DNA of 64,000 nucleotides from JANNBN01 sp031385545 (lineage in GTDB: Bacteria > Actinomycetota > Acidimicrobiia > Acidimicrobiales > JANYDT01), in the NCBI GenBank assembly GCA_031385545.1, contig JANNBN010000149.1, positions 1 to 64,000 on the forward strand. The letters run 5' to 3'. Shown piece by piece: positions 33,047 through 42,781 of the stretch; position 1 is the stretch's first letter; each line of letters opens with the position of its first letter. The notes beneath the pieces are model-generated. The model was given only the letters and a program-made list of their open reading frames with translations. It was not told the DNA's origin and did not search any database. The position numbers and the translations under genes are program-made.

Positions 33047-33768
33047 CCAGACGCGGAGCACTCGGACGGGTCAGCCGCCGTTCCGAGGACAACAAGCCAG
33101 CGGCGCGGGGAGGGTTCGACCTGTTCGACGGTCAACCCGAAACTGAACGTGCCCCGTTGCTGAACGAAGTCAGTTCCAAGGGCATCGTTGCCGACCGTCG
33201 GCCGCGAGTCATCTCTCCGTCTGCGCGCTCGAAGGTCGACCTTGGTGCGCCGCGCCGCCGCGGTCTTCGGTTCGGGGTTCGCTATGACACCGAGGTGTTC
33301 GGCCGGTTCTCCGAGACCATCGCCCGGTTCATCGGCACCGGCCGGTTCCTCGTTTACCAGTCGGTCTTCATCGCCACCTGGATCGTGTGGAACATCGTTT
33401 TCAAGGGCGCGACGCCATCACGCGATGCGCACCGGTTCTCGTTCGATCCGTATCCGTTCCAGTTCCTGACGCTCATCCTGTCGTTGCAGGCCGCCTACGC
33501 CGCGCCGCTCATCCTGCTTGCGCAGAACCGCACAGAAATTCGCGACCGTCGTCAGAACGAGCGTGATCGCCAGGTCGCATCACGAACACAGGCCGACGCC
33601 GAGTTCATCACCCGCGAGCTGGCCTCTATCCGGCTTGCCCTGTCCGACGTCGCGACCGTCAGCGAGGTCGACAAGGCACTGGAGCGTGCTCTCGACCGTG
33701 CGGCTGCTGTCGCCCGCGCCGAGATGCCACCCAAGTCCACCGAGAAGCTCGGCGACAAACACCACTGA
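33043..33768 (+). CDS. DUF1003 membrane protein
   Basis: A 241-aa protein with a charged N-terminal region of about 85 residues. The DUF1003 core follows, with two membrane spans (FLVYQSVFIATWIVWNIVF; FLTLILSLQAAYAAPLILLA), then NRTEIRDRRQNERDRQV and a helical tail with ITRELASIRLALSD. The family's function is unknown. It starts inside the stop of the MgtE-N/CBS gene (ATGA overlap), so the two are translationally coupled and probably form a complex. Confidence 0.9.
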   Translation: MTRRGALGRVSRRSEDNKPAARGGFDLFDGQPETERAPLLNEVSSKGIVADRRPRVISPSARSKVDLGAPRRRGLRFGVRYDTEVFGRFSETIARFIGTGRFLVYQSVFIATWIVWNIVFKGATPSRDAHRFSFDPYPFQFLTLILSLQAAYAAPLILLAQNRTEIRDRRQNERDRQVASRTQADAEFITRELASIRLALSDVATVSEVDKALERALDRAAAVARAEMPPKSTEKLGDKHH

Positions 33769-33802
33769 ACACGGAAACTGTGGAGCGGTTGGCCTGGCAC
33801 GG

Positions 33803-33808
33803 TAGGTT
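33803..33808 (+). promoter_or_regulatory. Leaderless promoter of the carboxylase operon
   Basis: TAGGTT (TANNNT) lies exactly 6 nt before the GTG at 33815, in a context (GGTAGGTTG) matching the promoter of the 31844 gene. Confidence 0.5.
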
Positions 33809-33814
33809 GACCCG

Positions 33815-35389
33815 GTGATCGAATTACCCCCGGTCCTGGCCACACGGTTGGATACCCGTTCCTCGGCCTTTGTCGCGAACCGCGAAGCGATGCAGGTGTT
33901 GCTTGACGAGGTCGACGCGCAGCAGTTGGCGGGAGTCACCGCAGGTGGTGAGCGCTACATCGCACGGCATCGCGAGCGGGGCAAGATGCTCGTCCGGGAA
34001 CGGATGAACCTGTTGGTCGATCCCGACACACCGCTGCTGGAACTGCACGCCCTTGCCGGTTACGGCACGGGTTCCAGCAGCGTCGGCGCCGGCACGGTCA
34101 ACGCCATCGGGCTCATCCACGGCGTGGAGTGCTTTCTCGTTGGAACCGACATGACTGTCCGGGGCGGCTCAGCCAACCCGTCAACGGTGAAGAAAGGGGC
34201 GCGTGGCATGGAGATCGCGATGCAGAACCGGCTGCCGTACATTTCGCTCACCGAGTCCGCTGGAGCTGATCTCCCGAAGCAGTCCGAGATCTTCGTGCCG
34301 GGCGGTGCGAGCTTCAAGAACCTCACACGGATGTCCGCTGCTGGAATCCCAACGATCTCGCTTGTGTTCGGTCCGTCGACGGCCGGAGGCGCGTACACGC
34401 CGGGCATGAGCGACTACGTGGTGATGGTGAAGGAACGTGCGCAGGTGTTTCTCGGCGGGCCGCCGCTGGTGAAGATGGCCATCAACGAAGACGCGGACGA
34501 GGAGTCGCTCGGGGGTGCAGACATGCACTCCACCATCAGCGGTCTGTCGGACTACCTGGCGGTCGACGAGATGGATGCGTTGCGGCTTGGCCGCGACATC
34601 GTGCGCCATCTCAATTGGCGTCGGCTTGGCCCAGGACCGTCGTTCCCATCCGATGCGCCGGTGTACGACCCGGATGAATTGCTCGGGTGCGCGTCAGCCG
34701 ATGTGCGTGTTCCGTTCGACACCCGCGAGATTCTCGCCCGTGTGCTGGACGGCAGCCGCTTCGAGGAGTTCAAGCCGCTGTACGGCACGCAACTGGTGAC
34801 AGGATGGGGATCGATTCAGGGCTACCCGGTCGGCGTGCTTGCCAACAACGGCATCCTGTTCAGCGAAGAGTCGCAGAAGGGTGCGCAGTTCATCCAGCTG
34901 TGCAATCGCATCGACGTGCCGCTGCTCTTCGTGCAGAACATCACTGGCTTCATGGTGGGCACCCAGTACGAGCAGGGCGGCATCATCAAAGACGGTGCGA
35001 AGCTGATCAACGCGGTGTCCAATTCCACGGTGCCGCACCTCACGCTGATGGTCGGAGCGTCCTACGGAGCCGGCAACTACGGCATGAGCGGCCGGGCGTA
35101 CGACCCGCGGTTCGTGTTCACATGGCCCAACCACCGCATTGCGGTGATGGGTCCCAAGCAGCTTGCGGGCGTCATGAACATCATTACCAAGGGCCGAGAC
35201 CCTGAAGCCGTAGCAGCGCTCGAAGCGCAGGTCGAAGCTGAATCGACGGCGCTCTTTGCCAGTGGGCAGATCTGGGACGACGGCGTGATCGATCCGCGAG
35301 ACACCCGCACGGTGCTTGCCATCGCGTTGTCCGTGGTGCACAACCAAACCATTGCGGGTTCGTCGGCCTTCGGCGTCTTCAGGATGTAG
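33815..35389 (+). CDS. Acyl-CoA carboxylase beta subunit (methylcrotonyl-/geranyl-CoA type)
   Basis: A 524-aa carboxyltransferase with the two crotonase-like halves. It carries RHRERGKMLVRERMNLLVDP, PYISLTESAGADLPKQSEIF, FGPSTAGGAYTPGMSDYVVM and, in the C-terminal half, PLLFVQNITGFMVGTQYEQG and MVGASYGAGNYGMSGRAYDP. Length and motifs fit the beta subunit of methylcrotonyl-CoA or geranyl-CoA carboxylase. It transfers CO2 from carboxybiotin to the unsaturated acyl-CoA. The alpha subunit gene follows after 11 bp, and isovaleryl-CoA dehydrogenase is nearby, favouring leucine degradation. Confidence 0.92.
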   Translation: MIELPPVLATRLDTRSSAFVANREAMQVLLDEVDAQQLAGVTAGGERYIARHRERGKMLVRERMNLLVDPDTPLLELHALAGYGTGSSSVGAGTVNAIGLIHGVECFLVGTDMTVRGGSANPSTVKKGARGMEIAMQNRLPYISLTESAGADLPKQSEIFVPGGASFKNLTRMSAAGIPTISLVFGPSTAGGAYTPGMSDYVVMVKERAQVFLGGPPLVKMAINEDADEESLGGADMHSTISGLSDYLAVDEMDALRLGRDIVRHLNWRRLGPGPSFPSDAPVYDPDELLGCASADVRVPFDTREILARVLDGSRFEEFKPLYGTQLVTGWGSIQGYPVGVLANNGILFSEESQKGAQFIQLCNRIDVPLLFVQNITGFMVGTQYEQGGIIKDGAKLINAVSNSTVPHLTLMVGASYGAGNYGMSGRAYDPRFVFTWPNHRIAVMGPKQLAGVMNIITKGRDPEAVAALEAQVEAESTALFASGQIWDDGVIDPRDTRTVLAIALSVVHNQTIAGSSAFGVFRM

Positions 35390-35400
35390 GTATACGTATC

Positions 35401-37398
35401 ATGACAATATCGTCCGTCCTCGTTGCGAACCGTGGCGAGATCACTCGCCGCATCTTCCGCACGTGCCGCCTGCTGGGCCTCAGCACGGTGGCCGTGTATT
35501 CCGATGCCGATGCTGCAGCGCCGTTCGTGGGTGAGGCCGACACGGCCATTGGCTTGGGCGGGCTGAGCGCGGCTGATAGCTATCTGCGGGTCGAGGCCAT
35601 CATCGACGCGGCTCGGCGCAGTGGTGCCGACGCCATTCACCCGGGCTACGGCTTTCTGTCCGAAAACGCTGCCTTTGCCCAGGCCGTGGTCGACGCCGGG
35701 CTCACGTGGATCGGGCCGACGGCAGCCAACATTCGAGCCATGGGTACAAAGGTCGAGGCGAAGGCGCTGGCCGCTGCTGCTGGTGTGCCGACGCTTCCGT
35801 CGGCAACAGTGGGAACTGACCCTGTGGGCTGGGCGGCGGCTGGCGGCGCTGTGGGATATCCGCTGCTCGTCAAGGCTTCTGCCGGAGGTGGCGGCAAAGG
35901 TATGCGCGCAGTGCATGCGGCTGACGATCTGGCGGAAGCGATCGAAGGCGCTCAACGCGAGGCTGCCGCTTCGTTCGGCGATGGCACCGTGTTCCTGGAG
36001 CGTTTGCTGGTCGGCCCACGACACATCGAGATCCAGATATTCGGCGACACGCACGGCAACGTGGTGCACCTGTTCGAGCGGGAGTGTTCAATCCAGCGTC
36101 GCCACCAGAAAATTGTGGAAGAGGCTCCGTCGCCTGCTGTTTCTGCTGCGCTGCGCGAGTCGATGGGGTCGGTTTCGGTCGCACTCGCAAAGGCAATCGG
36201 GTACGTGGGTGCCGGCACGGTCGAGTATCTGCTCGACGCTGACGGGTCGTTCTACTTCTTGGAGATGAACACTCGGTTGCAGGTTGAACACCCGGTTACC
36301 GAGTGCATCACACGCTCTGACCTGGTGCGCTGGCAGATCGATGTTGCGAACGGTTTGCCGCTGCCACTGACCCAGGACCAGATCACCTGCGAGGGGCATG
36401 CCATCGAGGTTCGTCTGTACGCAGAGGACCCTGCCAATGGCTACATGCCATCGGTCGGAACGCTGCATCGGCTGCAGCCGGTTGGTACCCGTGGGGTGAG
36501 GTGGGACAGTGGCGTCGAAACCGGCAGCGTCGTGTCGCCCCACTACGACCCGATGCTCGCCAAGATCATCAGCCATGCACCTACCCGTGCGCAGGCGGCT
36601 GCCGTCTTACGCCGTGAGCTGCTGGGTACGGAGGTGCACGGTGTCACCACCAACGCGGCCAGTCTGGCGGCCATCCTCGGCGACCCGGCCTTCATTGCGG
36701 GCGACACCACGACGGCGTTCCTCGATCGCTTCCCCCATGTGATGTCGCCGCACCTGCCAGGCAACATTGCTGATGCACACATGGCCGCCATCGTGGCTGC
36801 CCGGGCAGCGGCCCACCGATCCGCTGATCAACGGTGGGGGTTTGCCCCCTCGGGGTGGCGGAACGTGGCAACGCAGGGCCAGCAGTTCGTGACGGCCGGG
36901 GAAGGCGTGCCGGTCGAGTACCGGATCAACCGTGACCGCGTTTCGTGGACGATGGGTGGCCGCACGATGTCTGCACTCGCCGTGCGCCGTGGCGATGATT
37001 CTTGGTTGGCTACGCCAGGTACAGCGGACGACACATCATCAGCGAACATACGAACCGCTGGCATTGTCGTGACAGTGAATCACCGTGCCGATGTCACCGG
37101 AGAACAGTGGTGGGCCAACTCTGCGCAGGGGCAAAGCTCGCTGACGGTGTCGCCCCGGTTCACGGTGCCGAGCGCGCTCGCGGCAGGGTCGGGCACCAGT
37201 GCCCCGGTTCCTGGACGGATCGTTGCGGTGCGAGTTGCCGTGGGCGATGCGGTTGAGGAAGGACAGGTGCTCGTGGTGCTTGAGGCGATGAAGATGGAGC
37301 ACACCATCCGTGCGGCTGCTGCGGCAACCGTGGTCGAGGTGCGTGTGGCCGAAGGCGATCAGGTCGATGCCCGCCAGGTGCTGGTGGTGCTGGAGTGA
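35401..37398 (+). CDS. Acyl-CoA carboxylase alpha subunit (biotin carboxylase + BCCP)
   Basis: A 665-aa protein. The N-terminal biotin carboxylase (VLVANRGEITRRIFRTCRLL, HPGYGFLSENAAFAQ, ATP-grasp KASAGGGGKGMRAVH, FLEMNTRLQVEHPVTE) spans about residues 1-450. A linker/BT region follows, and the C-terminal biotinyl domain has Lys631 in VLEAMKMEH. With the 33815 product it forms an alpha6beta6-type carboxylase, probably methylcrotonyl-CoA or geranyl-CoA carboxylase. Its stop overlaps the next gene by 4 bp. Confidence 0.94.
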   Translation: MTISSVLVANRGEITRRIFRTCRLLGLSTVAVYSDADAAAPFVGEADTAIGLGGLSAADSYLRVEAIIDAARRSGADAIHPGYGFLSENAAFAQAVVDAGLTWIGPTAANIRAMGTKVEAKALAAAAGVPTLPSATVGTDPVGWAAAGGAVGYPLLVKASAGGGGKGMRAVHAADDLAEAIEGAQREAAASFGDGTVFLERLLVGPRHIEIQIFGDTHGNVVHLFERECSIQRRHQKIVEEAPSPAVSAALRESMGSVSVALAKAIGYVGAGTVEYLLDADGSFYFLEMNTRLQVEHPVTECITRSDLVRWQIDVANGLPLPLTQDQITCEGHAIEVRLYAEDPANGYMPSVGTLHRLQPVGTRGVRWDSGVETGSVVSPHYDPMLAKIISHAPTRAQAAAVLRRELLGTEVHGVTTNAASLAAILGDPAFIAGDTTTAFLDRFPHVMSPHLPGNIADAHMAAIVAARAAAHRSADQRWGFAPSGWRNVATQGQQFVTAGEGVPVEYRINRDRVSWTMGGRTMSALAVRRGDDSWLATPGTADDTSSANIRTAGIVVTVNHRADVTGEQWWANSAQGQSSLTVSPRFTVPSALAAGSGTSAPVPGRIVAVRVAVGDAVEEGQVLVVLEAMKMEHTIRAAAAATVVEVRVAEGDQVDARQVLVVLE

Positions 37399-37934
37399 CG
37401 CGTTCGGGTGAGCCCGTGTCTGTGGTGTTGCTGCACGGCTACGACAGCACTCCGTCGGCGATGATGCCGGTTGCCGATGCGATCGCCAAACGCTTCTCCC
37501 GGGTCTCGATCGAAATTCCTGCCGGGCCGATTCCGGTGCAACCCGCAACCGGGGCATGGTTCGACGGTGAGCGTGCTGCCGAGGCTGCCAATTTGTTCGC
37601 TGCTCGTTTGCATGGGCCGGCCGTGCTCATTGGGTTCTCACAGGGTGCGGCGCTTGGGTTGACGGTTGCGGCGGTCACCGCAGCTGAGGTACGAGGAGTT
37701 GCTTCGCTGAGCGGATTCCTTCCTGATGACGTGACTGTGGCACCGCAATGTGCCTTGTTCGTGGGCCACGGCGAAGACGATGAGGTCGTCGACGCGTTTC
37801 ATGCACGGCGCCTGATTCGGCTGGCCACGGCAGTGGGAACACCTGTCCAGCAGTCCTTCGCTGACTACGGGCACACGTTGCCGTCGGCTCTCGAACCGCT
37901 CCTCACATGGCTGGACGGCATTCTGGAGCCATGA
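37395..37934 (+). CDS. Phospholipase/carboxylesterase-family alpha/beta hydrolase
   Basis: A compact 179-aa hydrolase with VVLLHGYDSTP (oxyanion region), nucleophile Ser82 in IGFSQGAALGL, the acid in FVGHGEDDEVV and the catalytic His in FADYGHTLPS. It resembles bacterial carboxylesterases and acyl-protein thioesterases (YpfH-like). The GTGA overlap with the carboxylase alpha gene puts it in the same operon. It may hydrolyse an ester or thioester intermediate, but the substrate is unknown. Confidence 0.88.
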   Translation: MTRSGEPVSVVLLHGYDSTPSAMMPVADAIAKRFSRVSIEIPAGPIPVQPATGAWFDGERAAEAANLFAARLHGPAVLIGFSQGAALGLTVAAVTAAEVRGVASLSGFLPDDVTVAPQCALFVGHGEDDEVVDAFHARRLIRLATAVGTPVQQSFADYGHTLPSALEPLLTWLDGILEP

Positions 37935-38008
37935 GCTCCGGCGTGTCGTCGTTGACGGCAGGCACCCCTTCGCTGTGTCACACGCGCAACCTGCAGTGCA
38001 ACTGAGCG

Positions 38009-38124
38009 CAACTCGTGTGGCAAATAGACACAACTCGTGTGGCGAATAGACACAACTCGACCAAAATGGGCGAAAATTTGGACCGAAAGTGCCAAGTTGC
38101 GCGTATGTCTGGCCCGAGTTGTGT
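38009..38124. repeat. 22-bp tandem repeat with an inverted partial copy
   Basis: Two 22-bp copies differing at one base (38009-38030 and 38031-38052) are followed by a third partial copy (CAACTCG, 38053-38059). ACACAACTCG (38050-38059) is matched in reverse orientation by CGAGTTGTGT (38115-38124). The block lies in the 207-bp gap between convergent genes and may act as a bidirectional terminator or be a small repeat element. Confidence 0.8.
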
Positions 38125-38141
38125 GCAACCGAGCGGGCGGG

Positions 38142-39323
<1,182 letters not shown>

Positions 39324-39345
39324 CGGCGGGCTGCGCTCGCCTGAA

Positions 39346-39555
39346 TTAGCCGATGACGGCGAGCAGGTCACCGTCTTGAACCTGCGAGTCGGCCGCAACT
39401 GCAACCGACGTGACCGTGCCGGCGCATGGCGCTTCGACGGGGATCTCCATCTTCATGGACTCCAGAATCATGAGGACGTCGCCCTCGGCGACAAGGGTGC
39501 CCGGTTCAACGAGCACCTTCCAGACATTGGCAGCGAGCTCGGCGTGTACGTCCAT
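39346..39555 (-). CDS. Stand-alone biotin carboxyl carrier protein
   Basis: A 69-aa protein that is just one biotinyl domain, with Lys35 in the ESMKM motif and the flanking hairpins (VEPGTLVAEGDVLMI, EAPCAGTVTSVAVA). It is probably biotinylated by BirA and acts as a mobile carboxyl carrier, although the nearby alpha subunit already has its own BCCP domain. It lies between engB and the isovaleryl-CoA dehydrogenase gene, 9 bp after engB. Confidence 0.9.
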   Translation of the reverse strand: MDVHAELAANVWKVLVEPGTLVAEGDVLMILESMKMEIPVEAPCAGTVTSVAVAADSQVQDGDLLAVIG

Positions 39556-39564
39556 GGGGTGAGG

Positions 39565-40158
39565 CTAGCGGGAACCCGCGCGGCGGATCATGGCCCGCAG
39601 TTCGTCGATGCCGGTGCCCTTGTCCGCGCTGACCCACACCACGGAGGCGATGTCAACGCCGCAGCCTGCAGCGAGCTCTTGCTTGCGTGCGCCGAGCTTT
39701 GAAGGTTTGACCTTGTCCAGCTTGGTAGCCACGATCTGGATGGGTAGCTCGTGATGGCGAACCCAGTCGAGCAGGCCGATGTCGAGTTTGGTCGGGCCGA
39801 TCTCACCGTCGACCAGCGTGAAGATGGTGACCAGGTTCTCGCGGCCCAACAGGTACCCCTCGATCATCGCCTGCCACGAGCCACGCGTCTTCGCCGGCAC
39901 CTTGGCGTAACCGTAACCGGGAAGGTCCATCACCGTGGGCCCGTCTGGCTGCTCGAACAGGTTGAGCAGCTGCGTGCGGCCGGGGGTGGTTGACACGTGT
40001 GCCAACTGACGATGGTTGGCCAGCGCGTTGATGAGCGACGACTTGCCCACGTTGGACCGCCCGACCATGGCCACCTCAGCCTTGGTGAACGGCAGGTTGC
40101 GTGCGTCGACCGATGACGTGACGAACTTCAGCTGCAGCGGTGATGTCGTCTTTCCCAC
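39565..40158 (-). CDS. engB: Ribosome-assembly GTPase EngB (YsxC/YihA)
   Basis: A 197-aa GTPase with G1 GRSNVGKSS (33-41), G3 DLPGYGYAK (from 78), G4 TKLDK (145-149) and G5 SAD (about 177-179). The TTPGRTQLLNLF stretch is typical of EngB. It is needed for late 50S assembly and often for viability. GTG start with a leaderless promoter signal 6 nt upstream. Its location ahead of two acyl-CoA catabolic genes is not typical. Confidence 0.95.
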   Translation of the reverse strand: MGKTTSPLQLKFVTSSVDARNLPFTKAEVAMVGRSNVGKSSLINALANHRQLAHVSTTPGRTQLLNLFEQPDGPTVMDLPGYGYAKVPAKTRGSWQAMIEGYLLGRENLVTIFTLVDGEIGPTKLDIGLLDWVRHHELPIQIVATKLDKVKPSKLGARKQELAAGCGVDIASVVWVSADKGTGIDELRAMIRRAGSR

Positions 40159-40164
40159 TACGCC

Positions 40165-40170
40165 AGGCTA
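40165..40170 (-). promoter_or_regulatory. Leaderless promoter of engB
   Basis: On the minus strand TAGCCT (TANNNT) lies exactly 6 nt before the GTG at 40158. Confidence 0.45.
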
Positions 40171-40221
40171 CCGGCCCGAGCTTGGCACGAAGCTGCTGGC
40201 TTGCGTCTCCAGCCCATTGTG

Positions 40222-40235
40222 GTCATAAATATGAC
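40222..40235. promoter_or_regulatory. Candidate operator of the toxin-antitoxin operon
   Basis: The inverted repeat GTCAT-aaat-ATGAC sits 3 bp before the antitoxin ATG and overlaps an AT-rich -10-like region (CATAAAT). Phd/YefM-type antitoxins typically bind such palindromes to repress their own promoter. Confidence 0.55.
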
Positions 40236-40237
40236 TA

Positions 40238-40522
40238 ATGTCCATGACACGTTCCCTCGCTGACGTCAAGGCGCACCTCTCGGAGCTCGTCGCCCAGGTG
40301 GACGCACAACACGACCGGGTGACCGTTACCGTGCACGGACGGCCTGCGGCGGTGCTCGTTGCGGTGGATGATCTCGACAGTCTTGAGGAGACCATCGCAG
40401 TGTTGTCGGACCGCGCGATGGTTCGTGCGCTGGCCTTCGCCGAGTCCGAAATCGCGTCTGGCGACGGCGAGAGTGAGGCCAGTTTGCGTGCGGCGATGAG
40501 CGCACGACGCGCTCTGCGGTGA
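40238..40522 (+). CDS. Type II antitoxin, Phd/YefM family
   Basis: A 94-aa protein starting MSMTRSLADVKAHLSELVAQ, with VTVTVHGRPAAVLVAVDDLD, the Phd/YefM DNA-binding and dimerisation fold. An acidic, likely disordered C-terminus would wrap the toxin. It overlaps the toxin gene by 4 bp (GTGA). It should neutralise the toxin and repress the operon from the palindrome just upstream. Confidence 0.9.
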   Translation: MSMTRSLADVKAHLSELVAQVDAQHDRVTVTVHGRPAAVLVAVDDLDSLEETIAVLSDRAMVRALAFAESEIASGDGESEASLRAAMSARRALR

Positions 40523-40797
40523 CCAGCGAACGCTATCACCTCGTCGTGGCTCCATCAGCCCGATGTCAACTGGCCGAACAGCTTCCAGAAACGATCGCAT
40601 TCGCAGCGTTCGAGTTCATCGTGGGACCGTTGCTGGACAATCCACATCGCGTTGGCAAGCGCCTTCGCGCTCCCTTGGCCGATCGTTACAGCGCTCGCCG
40701 CGGGACATACCGAGTGCTGTATCGGATAGATGAACAGCTTGGCACGGTAACCGTTGTCGGTGTCTTTTCCCGAGCGGACGCATATCGGTCGTCCTAA
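40519..40797 (+). CDS. Type II toxin, RelE/ParE superfamily
   Basis: A 92-aa protein with VVAPSARCQLAEQLPETIA, the basic core RVGKRLRAPLADRYSARRGTYRVLYRID and the C-terminal VVGVFSRADAYRSS. This is the RelE-like arrangement of an Arg-rich sheet and a YRVLY strand. RelE-type members cut mRNA on the ribosome, while ParE-type poison gyrase; the RRGTYRVLYRI motif favours RelE. Coupled to the antitoxin. Confidence 0.9.
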   Translation: MTSERYHLVVAPSARCQLAEQLPETIAFAAFEFIVGPLLDNPHRVGKRLRAPLADRYSARRGTYRVLYRIDEQLGTVTVVGVFSRADAYRSS

Positions 40798-40892
40798 CGG
40801 TCGGTGCAGCGTCGGAACCGAGGGGTTGACAGCCGGTCACCGGCGAAGCGACCGTATTGCAGCGCGAGCCTCGAGGGCTGTTAGCTGATGGC

Positions 40893-42698
40893 ATGACTGC
40901 ATCGCTGCCGCATCACACCCCGCTTCGCATTGCGAACTGCAGCGGGTTCTATGGGGATCGTCTCAGCGCTGCACGAGAGATGGTGGAGGGAGGGCCTATC
41001 GATGTGCTGTGTGGCGATTGGCTGGCCGAGCTCACCATGCTGATACTCGCCAAGACGCAGGCGAAGGGCGGCCCCGGTTATGCCCGCACCTTCGTCACCC
41101 AGATGGAGCAGGTCATGGGCTCGTGCCTCGACAAGGGTATCAAGGTGGTTTCCAACGCTGGTGGGCTGGACCCGCATGCGTGCGCATCAGCAGTGGAAGC
41201 CGTTGCTGCGAAGCTGGGTCTCAATCCACGGGTTGCGGTGGTCAGCGGCGACAACCTGATGAGCAGGTTCGATGATATGCGTGCAGATGGTATCGAATTC
41301 TCGAATCTTGACACGGGAGAACCGCTCGGCGACCGCAAGCCGGTGAGCGCCAACGCCTACTTCGGCGGCTGGGGAATCGCCGACGCGTTGGGTGCTGGTG
41401 CCGACATCGTGATCACCGGGCGCGTCACTGACGCGGCGCTGGTGGTCGGCCCTGCTGCATGGCGGTTCGGCTGGAAGCGTGATGACTGGGATCGTCTCGC
41501 CGGAGCGGTTGTCGCCGGCCATGTCATCGAGTGCGGGTGCCAGGCAACTGGCGGCAACTATGCGTTCTTCCGAGAGATCCCTGGGCTCGAGCGGCCCGGC
41601 TTTCCCATCGCCGAGATGTACGAGGACGGGTCATCTGTTATCACGAAGCACCCGGATACGGGTGGAGCCGTCACCGTCGGCACCGTCACTGCGCAGCTGC
41701 TGTACGAGATCGACGGTGTGCAGTACGCAAACCCCGATGTGGTGTCTCGCTTCGACACGATTGCGCTCACCCAGGAAGGTCCGGACCGGGTGCGAGTCGC
41801 AGGGACCAAGGGCCTGCCGGCGCCTGACCGGTTGAAGGTTGCGATCAACTTCGACGGCGGCTACCGCAACCGGTTCACGTTCTGTCTCACCGGGCTGGAC
41901 ATCGAGGAGAAGGCAGCGCTCGTCCAACGCACCCTCTGGGCGCAGATCCCCGGCGGGAGCGACTCCATTCAGCAGACCCGGGTGGATCTGGTTCGCACCG
42001 ATCGGCCGGACCCGATCACGAACGAGCAGGCCATTGCACAGCTGCGGTTCACGGTGAAGGACCCCGACGAACGCAAGATCGGCCGTGCGTTCGCAAACGC
42101 TGCAATCGAAATGGCGCTGGCTACGTATCCGGGTATGTTCGGCATCGGTGGCCCCAGTGCGGCCGAACCGTATGGCGTCTACTGGCCGGCTCTCATCCCG
42201 GTGGCCCAAGCAACAGAAATGATCACCATCAACGGTGTGACTCGGCCTGTTGTCGTGCCATCGTCCGCCCCGCCGACATCGGCCTCCGTTTCCTCGCCCG
42301 TCGATGAGGAGGTCGCTTCGGACGCGGCGGTCGCGGAGCACACTGAACGACGTGTCGGCGGTGGCACTCAACACCTGCCGTTGGGGACGATCGTCGGAGC
42401 GCGCAGCGGCGACAAAGGTGGAAACGCGAACGTTGGCGTCTGGACGAAGACCCAGCCGGCGTTCGAGTGGCTTGCCCAGTTCTTGGACGAAGCGAAGGTC
42501 CGCGAGTTGCTCCCAGAAGCTGCGTCGCTTCCCATTCGCATCGCCCAGTTCCCGAACTTATGCGCGCTGAACATTGTGATCATCGGCTTGTTGGAAGAGG
42601 GTGTCGCGTCGTCGACCCGGCTCGACGGTCAGGCCAAGGGCCTCGGCGAGTGGCTCCGCGCCCGCCACGTGGACATTCCCACCGAATTGCTCAGCTAA
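40893..42698 (+). CDS. AtuA-like protein (DUF1446 family)
   Basis: A 601-aa protein. The first 450 residues match the acyclic terpene utilisation protein AtuA family: RIANCSGFYGDRLSAAREMV, VLCGDWLAELTMLILAKTQ, NAGGLDPHACASAV, IVITGRVTDAALVVGPAAW. The last 110 residues match the AtuA C-terminal domain (GTIVGARSGDKGGNANVGVW). AtuA is required for citronellol/geraniol catabolism in Pseudomonas, but its reaction is unknown. The adjacent acyl-CoA carboxylase and isovaleryl-CoA dehydrogenase support a branched acyl-CoA role. ATG at 40893 chosen; the frame opens at 40857. Confidence 0.88.
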   Translation: MTASLPHHTPLRIANCSGFYGDRLSAAREMVEGGPIDVLCGDWLAELTMLILAKTQAKGGPGYARTFVTQMEQVMGSCLDKGIKVVSNAGGLDPHACASAVEAVAAKLGLNPRVAVVSGDNLMSRFDDMRADGIEFSNLDTGEPLGDRKPVSANAYFGGWGIADALGAGADIVITGRVTDAALVVGPAAWRFGWKRDDWDRLAGAVVAGHVIECGCQATGGNYAFFREIPGLERPGFPIAEMYEDGSSVITKHPDTGGAVTVGTVTAQLLYEIDGVQYANPDVVSRFDTIALTQEGPDRVRVAGTKGLPAPDRLKVAINFDGGYRNRFTFCLTGLDIEEKAALVQRTLWAQIPGGSDSIQQTRVDLVRTDRPDPITNEQAIAQLRFTVKDPDERKIGRAFANAAIEMALATYPGMFGIGGPSAAEPYGVYWPALIPVAQATEMITINGVTRPVVVPSSAPPTSASVSSPVDEEVASDAAVAEHTERRVGGGTQHLPLGTIVGARSGDKGGNANVGVWTKTQPAFEWLAQFLDEAKVRELLPEAASLPIRIAQFPNLCALNIVIIGLLEEGVASSTRLDGQAKGLGEWLRARHVDIPTELLS

Positions 42699-42781
42699 AC
42701 GTCGATCCGGTAGTCCAGGCGCTCACAGGATTGCTGTCCGGTGTTCACTTCTTCCTCATACGGTGGCTGTCTGATGGGCGC

